64,000 nt of DNA from UBA7672 sp047601145 (GCA_047601145.1 JASGJW010000003.1:248001-312000); one strand, 5' to 3'. Positions 28,322-36,605 are shown, counted from the first letter of the stretch. Notes: generated from the letters alone by a model not told the origin. Program-made: numbers and translations.

Positions 28322-29179
28322 ATGCCCGACACCGCGACGTTCAAGACTATCACCGTGAGGCCGCTCTCGCCCAATCTGGGGGCCGAGATCGGGGGCGTGG
28401 ATCTGTCGCAGCCGTTGAGCAATGCGCAGTTCGACGACATCCATCAGGCCTTCTTGAAGCATCACGTCATCTTCTTCCGCGACCAGATGCTGACGCCGGA
28501 GCAGCATCTCGCCTTCGGGCGGCGCTGGGGCACGCTGAACGTGCATCCTTACGTGAAGGGCATGAACGGTTATCCGGAGATCCTCGAGATCATCAAGGAG
28601 CCGAGCGAGAAGATAAACTTCGGCGGTGGCTGGCACTCGGACATGAGCTTCCTCGAGGAGCCGGCGCTGGGCTCGATCCTGCATGCGATCGAAGTGCCTG
28701 AGGTCGGCGGCGACACGATGTTCGCGAGCCAGTATGCGGCTTGGGATGCGCTATCTCCGGGACTGAAGAAAACGCTTGAGGGACTGCGCGCGATCCACTC
28801 GGCGGCGGAGGAATACGGCGCGGGGGGCGCCTCATCGAAGAAACGCGCGTCAATGGACTCGGAAATCGTGGGTGACGATGTGCCGGAGTACGAGCATCCG
28901 GTCGTGCGCACACATCCGGAGACGGGCCGCAAGGGCCTCTATGTGAACCCGGCTTTCACATTGCGCTTTGCGGGATGGACGAAGAAGGAGTCGCGGCCGC
29001 TGCTTGAATACCTTTTCGAGGTCGGCCGACGCGAACCTTTCACCTGCCGGTTCCGCTGGCAGCCCGGCTCGCTGGCGATGTGGGACAATCGCTGCGTCTG
29101 GCACTTCGCGCTGAACGACTATCACGGCCAGCGGCGCCACATGCGCCGCGTGACCGTGAACGGCGACAAGGTGCGATAA
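28322..29179 (+). CDS. TauD/TfdA-family 2-oxoglutarate-dependent dioxygenase
   Basis: A 285-residue non-haem iron enzyme. Iron ligands: GGGWHSDMSF (His105, Asp107) and distal WDNRCVWHFALNDY; the 2-oxoglutarate-binding arginine is likely in QRRHMRRVTV. The N-terminal ITVRPLSPNLGAEIGGVDLSQPLS and HHVIFFRDQMLTPEQHLAFGRRWG are typical of taurine/alpha-ketoglutarate dioxygenases. The substrate cannot be named. GAGGAAG lies upstream of the ATG. It converges on the acyl-CoA dehydrogenase gene with only three bases between stops. Confidence 0.87.
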   Translation: MPDTATFKTITVRPLSPNLGAEIGGVDLSQPLSNAQFDDIHQAFLKHHVIFFRDQMLTPEQHLAFGRRWGTLNVHPYVKGMNGYPEILEIIKEPSEKINFGGGWHSDMSFLEEPALGSILHAIEVPEVGGDTMFASQYAAWDALSPGLKKTLEGLRAIHSAAEEYGAGGASSKKRASMDSEIVGDDVPEYEHPVVRTHPETGRKGLYVNPAFTLRFAGWTKKESRPLLEYLFEVGRREPFTCRFRWQPGSLAMWDNRCVWHFALNDYHGQRRHMRRVTVNGDKVR

Positions 29180-29182
29180 CGC

Positions 29183-30319
29183 CTAGCTGTTCGACAGCTC
29201 CGTGTAGCGGCGGAGGTGCCAGTCGGTGTTGCCGAACTGGCTTTCGATCATCGTGACGCGTTTGAAGAAATGGCCGACATTAAGTTCGTCGGTCATGCCC
29301 ATGCCGCCGTGGATCTGGACGGCATCCTGGCTGACGAGCTTGCCGGCCTTGCCGATCTGCACCTTGGCGCCGGAGGCGGCGAGTTTGCGGGCTTTGTCGG
29401 CCTCGTCGAGCTTCAGCGTGACCATGTAAGTCATCGAGATTGCCTGCTCGCACGCCATGAACATGTCGACCATGCGGTGCTGCAGGACCTGGAAGTTGGC
29501 GATCGGCTGGCCGAACTGCTTGCGTTGTTTCGCGTAGGTGATGGTCGCCTCGTTGAGGACCTTCATGCAGCCGACCGCTTCAGCGCAGACAGCGGCGATC
29601 GCGTTGTCGACGACGTTCTCGATCAGCGGGAGCGCGTTGTCGACTTGACCGACGACGGCCGAGGCAGGAACCGAGACATTCTCGAACAGGACTTCCGAAG
29701 CGCGCAGACCGTCGACGGTCGGATAGTCGCGGGTGGTGACGCCCTTGGTGGACTTCGGCACGATGAAGGTGGTGATGCCCGATTTGTCACGTTGGGCGCC
29801 CGAAGTGCGGGCCGTGACGATGAGGTGCGTGGCGAAGGGCGCGCCGATGACGACGGCCTTATGGCCGTTGAGCGTGTAGCCGGCGCCGTCCTTTTTCGCG
29901 GTCGTCGAGACATCGTTGAGGTCGTAGCGGGATTTCGGTTCGGAATAGGCGAAGGCGAAGATGGTCTCGCCACCGATGAGACCGGCGATGTGCTCTTCCT
30001 TCTGCGCGGCCGAGCCGCCATGGCGGAGGAAGTTGCCGCCGATCACGACGGTCTGCAGGTAGGGCTCGATCACGAGGCCTTTGCCAAATTCCTCCGAGAT
30101 GATCATGGCTTCGACCGGGCCGCCGCCGAAACCGCCTTCGGCTTCCGAGAAGGAGGCGCCGAGAAGACCGAGTTCGGCGAACTGGGCCCACATCTGAGGA
30201 CGCCAGCCAGTTTCGGATTTCGCCACCTTGCGGCGGGTTTCGAAGTCGTACTGTTCGCGAACCAGGCGGGCGACCGTGTCGCGCAGCATATCCTGTTCGG
30301 AGGTGAAGCTGAAATCCAT
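29183..30319 (-). CDS. Acyl-CoA dehydrogenase, PimD-like small subunit
   Basis: A 378-residue flavoprotein of the acyl-CoA dehydrogenase superfamily. FSFTSEQDMLRDTVARLVREQYDFETR opens the N-terminal helical domain; FAYSEPKSRYDLNDVST and YTLNGHKAVVIGAPFATHLIV are the FAD-domain beta strands; QIHGGMGMTDELNVGHFFKR closes it. It resembles pimeloyl-CoA dehydrogenase small subunits (about 380 residues). The canonical catalytic glutamate region near the C-terminus is replaced (TMIESQFGNTD), as expected for the non-catalytic partner of a heteromer. The gene for the probable large partner is at 31211-32407, separated by a DUF2306 gene. Confidence 0.88.
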   Translation of the reverse strand: MDFSFTSEQDMLRDTVARLVREQYDFETRRKVAKSETGWRPQMWAQFAELGLLGASFSEAEGGFGGGPVEAMIISEEFGKGLVIEPYLQTVVIGGNFLRHGGSAAQKEEHIAGLIGGETIFAFAYSEPKSRYDLNDVSTTAKKDGAGYTLNGHKAVVIGAPFATHLIVTARTSGAQRDKSGITTFIVPKSTKGVTTRDYPTVDGLRASEVLFENVSVPASAVVGQVDNALPLIENVVDNAIAAVCAEAVGCMKVLNEATITYAKQRKQFGQPIANFQVLQHRMVDMFMACEQAISMTYMVTLKLDEADKARKLAASGAKVQIGKAGKLVSQDAVQIHGGMGMTDELNVGHFFKRVTMIESQFGNTDWHLRRYTELSNS

Positions 30320-30466
30320 GTGGTCGGTCTCCCTGCGACCCTTCTAGGCCGCCAGTTTGGTATGGTGCAAGCGTTGGCTAGGGCGATGATGGCGGGCGCG
30401 TCGTCGCGGCGATATCTCTGACTTTCGATAGGGTTTCCGTTGCGGACGGATGTGGGGCTGGCTGCA

Positions 30467-31111
30467 TCACACCCCCGCTGGCGCAGGCGCGGCCTTGCGG
30501 CGCTTCAGGCGCGGCAGACTGGCGATGAAAAGTTCGGCGACGATGAGGTTCGGGACCCAGGCGAGCCAGGCGATGGCGCGATAGGCATCAAGGGGTAAGT
30601 CGCCGTGGTTCTGGATGATGGCGATGGGCAGATAAATACGCAGCGTGACGGCGCCGAAGGTGAGCGCGAAGGATCGGATCATCCAGCGCTCATGCGCCGC
30701 GAAATCCTTCCTCAAAGCGGAAGCCAGCGCGAGCAGCGTGAACGGCACCCAGAAGACAGCGAGAAGGAAGAAGCCCCAACCGGCGATGGGGCCGGCGGTT
30801 GTGAAGAATGCGATCGTGCCGCCGGCGAGACCGCCGACCGTGCAGGCCGCGACATAGATATAGCCCGTCCAACGGTGGACGGTGGGCGCCTTCTGGCGGA
30901 GCGGCTTGAAGAACTGGAACGCGCCAACCAGCATCGCAACACCCGAGGCAGCGATGTGGACGCGCAGGCCCCATGGATCGAGCATCGGATTCCTGAGACC
31001 GAGATGCTCAAAACCGGTGGCGGTGAGGTAGAGCGCGTAGCCGCCGACACCGACGGAGAGAACGGCGATCACAAGCCAGATGCTGAAATTGCCAACGCTT
31101 TTGGCGGTCAT
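30467..31111 (-). CDS. DUF2306 membrane protein
   Basis: A 214-residue protein with four to six membrane helices: IWLVIAVLSVGVGGYALYLTA, VHIAASGVAMLVGAFQFF, TGYIYVAACTVGGLAGGTIAFF, GWGFFLLAVFWVPFTLLALASAL, LTFGAVTLRIYLPIAII. LRQKAPTVHRWTGYIYV and HERWMIRSFALTFGAVTLR are the DUF2306 signature, resembling cytochrome b561-type HxxxR patterns. Function unknown. It lies between the two acyl-CoA dehydrogenase genes on the same strand. Confidence 0.8.
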   Translation of the reverse strand: MTAKSVGNFSIWLVIAVLSVGVGGYALYLTATGFEHLGLRNPMLDPWGLRVHIAASGVAMLVGAFQFFKPLRQKAPTVHRWTGYIYVAACTVGGLAGGTIAFFTTAGPIAGWGFFLLAVFWVPFTLLALASALRKDFAAHERWMIRSFALTFGAVTLRIYLPIAIIQNHGDLPLDAYRAIAWLAWVPNLIVAELFIASLPRLKRRKAAPAPAGV

Positions 31112-31174
31112 GCTTATCTCCCTTGTTATCCCCTCTGATGGGGGTTCGTTATTGGGAGGACGCTAGCACGGACC

Positions 31175-31195
31175 GGGGCGGTCTTGCACCGCCCC
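31175..31195 (-). terminator. Hairpin after the large acyl-CoA dehydrogenase gene
   Basis: GGGGCGGT (31175-31182) pairs with ACCGCCCC (31188-31195) around CTTGC, 16 bases after the stop of the minus-strand gene. No T tract follows on that strand, so it may pause or stabilise rather than terminate strongly. Confidence 0.45.
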
Positions 31196-31210
31196 AGACC
31201 CTGCCCTTGC

Positions 31211-32407
31211 TCAGAGCCCAAGCACCATCTTGGCGATGATGTTGTGCTGGATCTCGTTGGAGCCGCCATAGATCGAGGTCTTGCGCATGTTGGCGTACAT
31301 CGGCGCAGTGAGGTGCGCGTAGTCTGGTCCGATCGGCAACTGGTTGTCGCCGTCCTTCGGGAAGCCGCGGAAGTACGGGGCGCCGTAAACGCCGACGGCT
31401 TCCAGCGTCAGCTCCGTGATACGCTGCTGGATCTCGGTGCCCTTGATCTTGAGGATGGAGGATTCAGGTCCTGGACCCTTGCCCTGCGCTTCGCGCGCAA
31501 GCGTGCGGAGCTCGGTGTATTCGAGGGCCGACAGATCGATCTCGAGCTCGGAAATCTTCTTGGCGAATTCCGGGTTGCGGATGATTGGCTGGCCCTGGTC
31601 GAGTTCGACTGAAGCGATCTCGCGCAGGCGCTCGATGCCCTTTTTGGAGCGGGCGACGCCTGCGATGCCGGTACGCTCGTGGGCAAGGAGATACTTGGCG
31701 TAGGTCCAGCCTTCGTTTTCCTTGCCGACGAGATTGGCAACCGGGACTTTCACATCAGTGAACCAGGTCTCGTTGACCTCATGGCCGCCATCCATCGTGA
31801 TGATCGGCCGCACTTCGACGCCCGGCGTCTTCATGTCGACGAGGATGAAGGAGATGCCTTCCTGCGGTTTCTTCGCCGTGGGGTCGGTGCGGCAGAGAAC
31901 GAAGATCCAGTCGGCGAAGTGGCCGAGCGTGGTCCAGGTCTTCTGGCCGTTGATGATGTAGTGGTCGCCGACTTTCTCTGCCTTCGTCTTAAGGGACGCG
32001 AGGTCGGAGCCGGCGCCGGGTTCGGAGTAACCCTGGCACCAGAAGTCCGTGCCGTTGATGATGCGCGGCAGGTAGTAGGCTTTCTGTTCTTCGGAGGCGA
32101 AAGCCATCAGTACGGGCGCGAGCATCGACATGCCGAAGGGCGGGATCGGGAGCGTTTCGGCGCGGGCGCACTCTTCCTGGAAGATGAACTTCTGCACGGA
32201 CGTCCAGCCGGTGCCGCCGTATTTCTTCGGCCACGCGGGAGCTCCCCAGCCGCGCTTGTTGAGCGCCTTCTGCCAAAGCAGGAAATCTTCCTTGGAGTAC
32301 TCATCGCGCGAGAACTTGCCACGCAGCTCGGCCGGGTAGTCGTTCTCAAGGAAGGTGCGGACCTCCTGGCGGAACGCGATATCTTCGGGCGCGAAGTGCA
32401 GGTCCAT
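31211..32407 (-). CDS. Acyl-CoA dehydrogenase, PimC-like large subunit
   Basis: A 398-residue acyl-CoA dehydrogenase. Conserved blocks are FWCQGYSEPGAGSDLASLKT and YIINGQKTWTTLGHFADWIFVLCRTD (FAD and substrate), and a C-terminal KTSIYGGSNEIQHNIIAKMVLG. At the position of the catalytic Glu of medium-chain enzymes (YEG) it has YGG. The alternative base of isovaleryl-type enzymes may be Glu244 in LLAHERTGIAG. The length and sequence fit pimeloyl-CoA dehydrogenase large subunits, which form heteromers with a small subunit such as the one at 29183-30319. The actual acyl-CoA substrate is not determined. Confidence 0.9.
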   Translation of the reverse strand: MDLHFAPEDIAFRQEVRTFLENDYPAELRGKFSRDEYSKEDFLLWQKALNKRGWGAPAWPKKYGGTGWTSVQKFIFQEECARAETLPIPPFGMSMLAPVLMAFASEEQKAYYLPRIINGTDFWCQGYSEPGAGSDLASLKTKAEKVGDHYIINGQKTWTTLGHFADWIFVLCRTDPTAKKPQEGISFILVDMKTPGVEVRPIITMDGGHEVNETWFTDVKVPVANLVGKENEGWTYAKYLLAHERTGIAGVARSKKGIERLREIASVELDQGQPIIRNPEFAKKISELEIDLSALEYTELRTLAREAQGKGPGPESSILKIKGTEIQQRITELTLEAVGVYGAPYFRGFPKDGDNQLPIGPDYAHLTAPMYANMRKTSIYGGSNEIQHNIIAKMVLGL

Positions 32408-32592
32408 GGTCGCCTCCAGGCGCCGGCGGAGCCGGTCGAGTTACGTAGCGTAAGGTTGGTTACGCCATGCTGTTTTACGGGCCATGCTCTGGTTTACGCG
32501 AGGTACGTCAAGCATTTTTGCCGAAGGACGCGAGGTCGCATTGCCGCAACGTCAGGGTGCTTTCCGCCCTGAATTCGCAGTAAGGTGCAGTC

Positions 32593-32784
32593 ATGCATAC
32601 GCCGATCAAAACCCCTTGCGTGAAGGTCTGTGTCGTCGACGGGCAAAGCGGAAACTGCCTCGGATGCGGCCGGACCCTTGGGGAAATCGCGCGTTGGGCG
32701 AGGTTTTCCGACGCCGAACGGGACGATGTGATGGCCTTGCTACCGGCGCGTATCGAATCGCTGAAGGCAGCCGGGAAGCGCTGA
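32593..32784 (+). CDS. DUF1289 small cysteine-containing protein
   Basis: A 63-residue protein beginning MHTPIKTPCVKVCVVDGQSGNCLGCG, with four cysteines (CxxxC...CxxC) that probably bind a metal, as in all DUF1289 proteins. RTLGEIARWARFSDAERDDVMALL is the family's amphipathic helix. Function is not established. AAGGTGC precedes the ATG. Larger frames through this stretch are not homologous. Confidence 0.88.
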   Translation: MHTPIKTPCVKVCVVDGQSGNCLGCGRTLGEIARWARFSDAERDDVMALLPARIESLKAAGKR

Positions 32785-32851
32785 ACCGCGGAACGGGCCT
32801 GCTGTCCGTTTGTTCTTTGCTAGCTGATTATCTGCTAGGAAAGGCGATCGT

Positions 32852-33403
32852 GTGACGTCCCTTGGGGAGTCGGTTTCTGTGAGGAAGGCGCTTCTTCCTG
32901 CCCTTGCGCTGTTCGGCGCAGCGGCGCTTGGACTGGTGGCCCTGCGGGACACGGTGACGCCGCGCGTCGACGCAAACCCTGCCCTCGCCGAGGAAGCCGA
33001 GACGGCAATCGCGTCGCCGAACATTTCCTCGCACCAGATCCGCACCGCGTCGCTGCGCAAGGAAGGCGACGGCCATTACTGGGCCACGGCGCGGGTCAAC
33101 AAGATGCCGGTGAAGTTCCTGGTCGACACAGGTGCGAGCCTCGTGGCCCTGACCAAGCGCGATGCGCGTCGCATCGGCATCAATGTCGACAACCTTCAGC
33201 GCAATGCTGAAGTGCGCACAGCCGCCGGCCGCGTCATGGCAGCGACAACGACGATCGATGAGATCACCATCGACGGCGTGACCGTGAAAAACGTCTCGGC
33301 CGTCATCATCGAGGAAGGTCTCGAGCATTCGCTGCTCGGCATGAGCTTCCTCAACCGTCTCGACCGCTGGGACGTGACGCCAGCGGCAATCATCATTGAA
33401 TAA
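32852..33403 (+). CDS. Retroviral-type aspartic protease (TIGR02281-like), membrane anchored
   Basis: A 183-residue protein with an N-terminal hydrophobic anchor (KALLPALALFGAAALGLVAL) and a single aspartyl protease domain facing the periplasm: the active-site motif FLVDTGASLVALTKRDARRIGI (Asp92 with DTGA) and the distal ILV-Gly strand LLGMSFLNRLDRWDV. Proteins of this type act as dimers. The GTG at 32852 has AGGAAAGG; an alternative GTG at 32879 has GGGGAG and also keeps the anchor. The stop abuts the dusA stop. Confidence 0.85.
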   Translation: MTSLGESVSVRKALLPALALFGAAALGLVALRDTVTPRVDANPALAEEAETAIASPNISSHQIRTASLRKEGDGHYWATARVNKMPVKFLVDTGASLVALTKRDARRIGINVDNLQRNAEVRTAAGRVMAATTTIDEITIDGVTVKNVSAVIIEEGLEHSLLGMSFLNRLDRWDVTPAAIIIE

Positions 33404-34399
33404 TTATTCGGCCGCAGCCGCTTCGCGCGGGCGCACTGCTGCGAGCGCTTCGTCGTAGATTGCAATTGACTGCGCCCCGCGAGCGCCGGGAGCTTTTTCC
33501 GATAAAATGCGCCGCCATTGCCGGGCGCCTGGCCTGCCGGTGAACAGCCCGAGCATGTGGCGCGTGATGGAATGCAGCACAGCGCCTTGCTGCAGGCGGC
33601 CAATGATCCACGGACGGAAGTCGAACGCGGCCTGGTCTGCCGAGCGTGGCGTGGCAGCGTCGCCAAAGAGGCGGTGATCGACCTGAAGCAACAATGCCGG
33701 CTCGTGGTAGGCCGCGCGGCCGAGCATGACGCCATCGACGCGTGTAAGTTCGCGGGAGGCCGTATCGAGATCGGCAAGACCGCCATTGAGTATGACCTCA
33801 AGCTGCAGGTGCGTCCGTTTGAGCTCGGCGACAATTTCGTAATCGAGCGCGGGGATCTCGCGGTTCTCTTTCGGGCTCAGCCCCTTGAGCCAGGCTTTGC
33901 GGGCGTGAACGATGAAGGTAGTCGTGCCAGCCTTCGCCTGCGTCTCGACGAATGAGAACAGACGCTCACGTGGATCATCGTCATCAACGCCGAGGCGATG
34001 CTTCACGGTGACCGGAATGGAGACCGCCTCGCGCATTGCGGAAAGGCAGTCGGCCACCAGATCCGGCTCGCGCATCAGGCACGCGCCGAATGCACCCGAC
34101 TGCACCCGTTCCGATGGACAGCCGACATTGAGATTGATCTCGCGATAGCCGAACTCCGCGCCGATGCGCGCTGCCTTTGCGAGCTTCTCCGGCTCCGATC
34201 CGCCGAGCTGCAGCGCCACTGGCTGTTCGATCTGGTCAAAGCCGAGCAACCGCTCACGCTGTCCGTGGATGACGGCGTCGGCGGTGACCATCTCCGTATA
34301 GAGCAGCGTGTGTTGCGACAGGTGGCGATGGAACGCCCGGCAGTTCCGGTCGGTCCAGTCCATCATAGGCGCTACAGAAAAGCGGCGGTTGAGGCTCAT
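33404..34399 (-). CDS. dusA: tRNA-dihydrouridine(20/20a) synthase
   Basis: Reduces uridines in the tRNA D loop using FMN and NADPH. The 331-residue protein starts MSLNRRFSVAPMMDWTDRN and carries the catalytic cysteine in NLNVGCPSERVQSGAFGACLM, the FMN-phosphate strand ILNGGLADLDTA, and VDGVMLGRAAYHEP. The motifs AAMMDW-type start and GCPSERVQ are specific to DusA over DusB. It is divergent from the padR-like gene across 129 bp. Confidence 0.95.
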   Translation of the reverse strand: MSLNRRFSVAPMMDWTDRNCRAFHRHLSQHTLLYTEMVTADAVIHGQRERLLGFDQIEQPVALQLGGSEPEKLAKAARIGAEFGYREINLNVGCPSERVQSGAFGACLMREPDLVADCLSAMREAVSIPVTVKHRLGVDDDDPRERLFSFVETQAKAGTTTFIVHARKAWLKGLSPKENREIPALDYEIVAELKRTHLQLEVILNGGLADLDTASRELTRVDGVMLGRAAYHEPALLLQVDHRLFGDAATPRSADQAAFDFRPWIIGRLQQGAVLHSITRHMLGLFTGRPGARQWRRILSEKAPGARGAQSIAIYDEALAAVRPREAAAAE

Positions 34400-34482
34400 G
34401 TCGGGCGGACCTCTGCCTCAAGGCCGGTCCTTGCGCAAATTTCCGATTGTCAAAATCCCTCGGGCCTTGAAACCGACTGTAT

Positions 34483-34513
34483 TTCGATATATCTGTTTCT
34501 TCGATATATCGAA
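34483..34513. promoter_or_regulatory. Candidate PadR operator with two copies
   Basis: TTCGATATATCGAA (34500-34513) is a perfect 14-bp palindrome. A second copy of its first 11 bases, TTCGATATATC, lies at 34483-34493, 17 bp upstream. Both lie between dusA and the PadR gene, just before the Shine-Dalgarno AAGGAG (34514-34519). The A/T-rich palindrome in a GC-rich region suggests autoregulation by the adjacent PadR (inference). Confidence 0.65.
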
Positions 34514-34528
34514 AAGGAGACAATATCT

Positions 34529-35101
34529 ATGCATCACAGACACCCACATGGATGGGGGCATGGACACCGGTTCATGCGGCGCGGCCGCGGAATGGATGAG
34601 GCTTTCGAAGGTCGACGCGGCCATGGCGGCGGCGGGCGGCACGCGCTGGGGCGGTTCTTCGCCCATGGCGATCTTCGGCTGGTGATCCTTCACCTGATCG
34701 CGGAGAAGCCCCGGCACGGCTACGACATCATCAAGGCGATCGAGGAAAGCGTCGGCGGCGCCTACAGCCCCAGCCCGGGCGTGATCTACCCCACCCTCAC
34801 CCTGCTGGAAGAGCTTGGCTACGTCACGGCGACGGCCGAAGGCTCGAAGAAGCTCTACGAAATCACCGAGGAAGGCCGCGCCTTCCTGGATGCCAACCGC
34901 GCGACGCTTGATGCGTTGGTCAGCAAGATGACCGAAGCCAGCGGCGGCCGGAATGGGCGTTCGCTCGCGATCATGCGCGCGATGGGAAACCTGAAAATCG
35001 CTCTGCGCCTGCGCATGACGAACGGCCCGATCAGCGATGAGCAGGCCGACGCAATCGCCGCCGTGATCGACCAGGCAGCCGCAAAAGTGGAAAAACTCTG
35101 A
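34529..35101 (+). CDS. PadR-family transcriptional regulator
   Basis: A 190-residue regulator. The N-terminal 50 residues are His/Gly/Arg rich (MHHRHPHGWGHGHRF, GRRGHGGGGRHALGR) and may bind metal or be disordered. The winged-helix domain reads LRLVILHLIAEKPRHGYDIIKAIEESVGGAYSPSPGVIYPTLTLLEELGYV, the PadR signature, and the C-terminal helix (ANRATLDALVSKM, AIAAVIDQAAAKV) would dimerise. AAGGAG precedes the ATG at 34529, and the 5'-UTR contains the palindrome described above. Stop and the DUF2218 start overlap (TGATG). Confidence 0.92.
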   Translation: MHHRHPHGWGHGHRFMRRGRGMDEAFEGRRGHGGGGRHALGRFFAHGDLRLVILHLIAEKPRHGYDIIKAIEESVGGAYSPSPGVIYPTLTLLEELGYVTATAEGSKKLYEITEEGRAFLDANRATLDALVSKMTEASGGRNGRSLAIMRAMGNLKIALRLRMTNGPISDEQADAIAAVIDQAAAKVEKL

Positions 35102-35409
35102 TGGCTGATACGCTGACTGGCATTTCCTCCCTGGCCCGCATCGAGACGCCAAAGGCGCGCGGGTATCTGCTCCAGCTCTGCAAACACATCGCACACAAGG
35201 CGCCGGCATCTTTCGCCGACAATCGTGGAAGGATCGAATTCACCGGTGGAATTTGCGATCTCGACGCCACGAATGAAGCCGCACTCGTTATCGAGTGTGC
35301 TGCTGCGGATGACACCCTGCTCCGCACGGTCGAGGATGTGATCGAGCGACACCTGCGCCGCTTCGCGTACAAGGAGGAGCTGAGCGTTCGCTGGGTGCGG
35401 CGCTTCTAG
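35101..35409 (+). CDS. DUF2218 domain protein
   Basis: A 102-residue protein typical of the family that pairs with PadR-type regulators and siderophore/iron genes: ARIETPKARGYLLQLCKHIAHKAPASF, RGRIEFTGGICDLDA, VIERHLRRFAYKEELSVRWVR. A fully conserved core beta sheet is visible, but the biochemical role is unknown. One-base overlap (TGATG) with padR couples translation. Confidence 0.87.
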   Translation: MADTLTGISSLARIETPKARGYLLQLCKHIAHKAPASFADNRGRIEFTGGICDLDATNEAALVIECAAADDTLLRTVEDVIERHLRRFAYKEELSVRWVRRF

Positions 35410-35415
35410 GCGGTG

Positions 35416-35802
35416 CTACTCGGCGGCCTGCATCCGGTCGCCGCGCGCATCGTATTTCTTCCGCGCGGCTTCGATCGCGGATTGATTGTCCACCGCCCAC
35501 ATTCCCAGTACGCGAATGGCTTCCTGCAGGCTGTAGCCGAGCTTGGTGAGCTCATAGTCCACGCGGGGCGGAATGGTCGGCGTGACAGTCCGCTTCACCA
35601 GCCCATCCCGTTCCAACCCTCGCAACGTGAGCGTCAGCATGCGCTGCGAGATTGCAGGGATCTCCCTTCGAAGCTCGCTGAAGCGCTTGCCGCCCTTCCA
35701 CAGCGTCATGACGACGAGGACTGTCCATTTGTCGCCAACGCGCTGGAGAACCTCCGTCGCCGGGCGGCAGGACTCGGTCACATGGCGGGTACCACGGCTC
35801 AA
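35416..35802 (-). CDS. HxlR-family transcriptional regulator
   Basis: A 128-residue winged-helix regulator of the MarR/HxlR type: CRPATEVLQRVGDKWTVLVVMTLWKGGKRFSELRREIPAISQRMLTLTLRGLERDGLVKRTVTPTIPPRVDYELTKLGYSLQE is a textbook match through its whole length. Cys12 (TESCRPATEVL) is at the position that senses thiol or aldehyde stress in some HxlR members. It diverges from the NAD(P)H-dependent FMN reductase gene, and an inverted repeat lies between them, suggesting the regulator controls the reductase. Confidence 0.9.
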   Translation of the reverse strand: MSRGTRHVTESCRPATEVLQRVGDKWTVLVVMTLWKGGKRFSELRREIPAISQRMLTLTLRGLERDGLVKRTVTPTIPPRVDYELTKLGYSLQEAIRVLGMWAVDNQSAIEAARKKYDARGDRMQAAE

Positions 35803-35844
35803 GAAAGTGCCTCCTTGCGGGCTTCGATCCGGTTCTCAATTTAG

Positions 35845-35869
35845 TGCTGGTTCTGATTTGTTACCAGCA
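35845..35869. promoter_or_regulatory. Inverted repeat between HxlR gene and FMN reductase
   Basis: TGCTGGT (35845-35851) and ACCAGCA (35863-35869) form a perfect 7-bp inverted repeat with an 11-bp spacer in the divergent intergenic region. Size and placement fit a dimeric winged-helix regulator site. Binding by HxlR is inferred. The repeat ends 10 bp before the reductase ATG. Confidence 0.5.
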
Positions 35870-35879
35870 GGAGTCCTGG

Positions 35880-36446
35880 ATGCTGAATTTCGCGCTGATC
35901 GTCGGCTCGACACGGCCCAACCGCTTTGCCGACCACCCGAAAGCCTGGATCGAGGCGGGCGCGCGAACACGCGACGACTTGAAGCTGGATGTTCTCGACC
36001 TGCGGGATCATCCCCTGCGGTTCTACAACGAACCGGCGCCGCCGATTTACACCAAAGGCGCCTACAGCGAGCAAACTTCAGAGGCCTGGCGGCTGAAGAT
36101 CGGCCAGTATGACGGCTTCATCGCCACCGTCGCCGAGTACAATCATGGCCCGACCGCCGTCCTGAAGAACGCCTTCGACAGCGCCTTCTATGAATGGAAC
36201 CGCAAGCCGATCGCCTTCGTCGGCTATGGCGGCTCAGGCGGCGTGCGCGCGATCGAACATCTTCGCGGCGTCGCGATCGAGCTGCAGATGGCGCCGATCA
36301 AGCACGAGGTGAACATTGCGCGCGAGCCTTACATCGGCGTCATTCAGGGGAAGACGTTGGACGACTTCGGCTATCTGACGGAAGCGCGCACTGCGCTTTT
36401 CGACAATCTCGTTTGGTGGGGCAGTGCGCTGAAAGCGGCGAGATAG
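35880..36446 (+). CDS. NAD(P)H-dependent FMN reductase / flavodoxin-like quinone reductase
   Basis: A 188-residue flavodoxin-like fold: MLNFALIVGSTRPNRFADH begins with the phosphate loop; DLRDHPLRFYNEP and FIATVAEYNHGPTAVLKNAFDSAFYEWNRKPIAFVGYGGSGGVRAIEHLR are the conserved NADPH_red/ArsH-like FMN-reductase block. It reduces flavins or quinones, commonly in thiol/electrophile stress. The ATG at 35880 has GGAG upstream and directly follows the HxlR inverted repeat. Control by the divergent HxlR is likely. Confidence 0.87.
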   Translation: MLNFALIVGSTRPNRFADHPKAWIEAGARTRDDLKLDVLDLRDHPLRFYNEPAPPIYTKGAYSEQTSEAWRLKIGQYDGFIATVAEYNHGPTAVLKNAFDSAFYEWNRKPIAFVGYGGSGGVRAIEHLRGVAIELQMAPIKHEVNIAREPYIGVIQGKTLDDFGYLTEARTALFDNLVWWGSALKAAR

Positions 36447-36605
36447 CGGCAATAGCGAGAGGCCCACCTCAGGTGCGCACGTGGCTCATCACACAAAGCG
36501 CAGCGTGGGATCGGGTTCCCAATTCGACGCCTTTGTGTGCGTAAATTCTGCTGCGAACCGCGTGGCGCGCCCGTGCGTTGATTTCCGTGCAAAGGGAGCA
36601 GCGCC

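Noticed and set aside
32484..32855. Plus-strand ORF overlapping the DUF1289 gene
   Set aside because: The 63-residue DUF1289 frame (32593-32784) has the conserved cysteines and a ribosome-binding site; the larger frame has neither.
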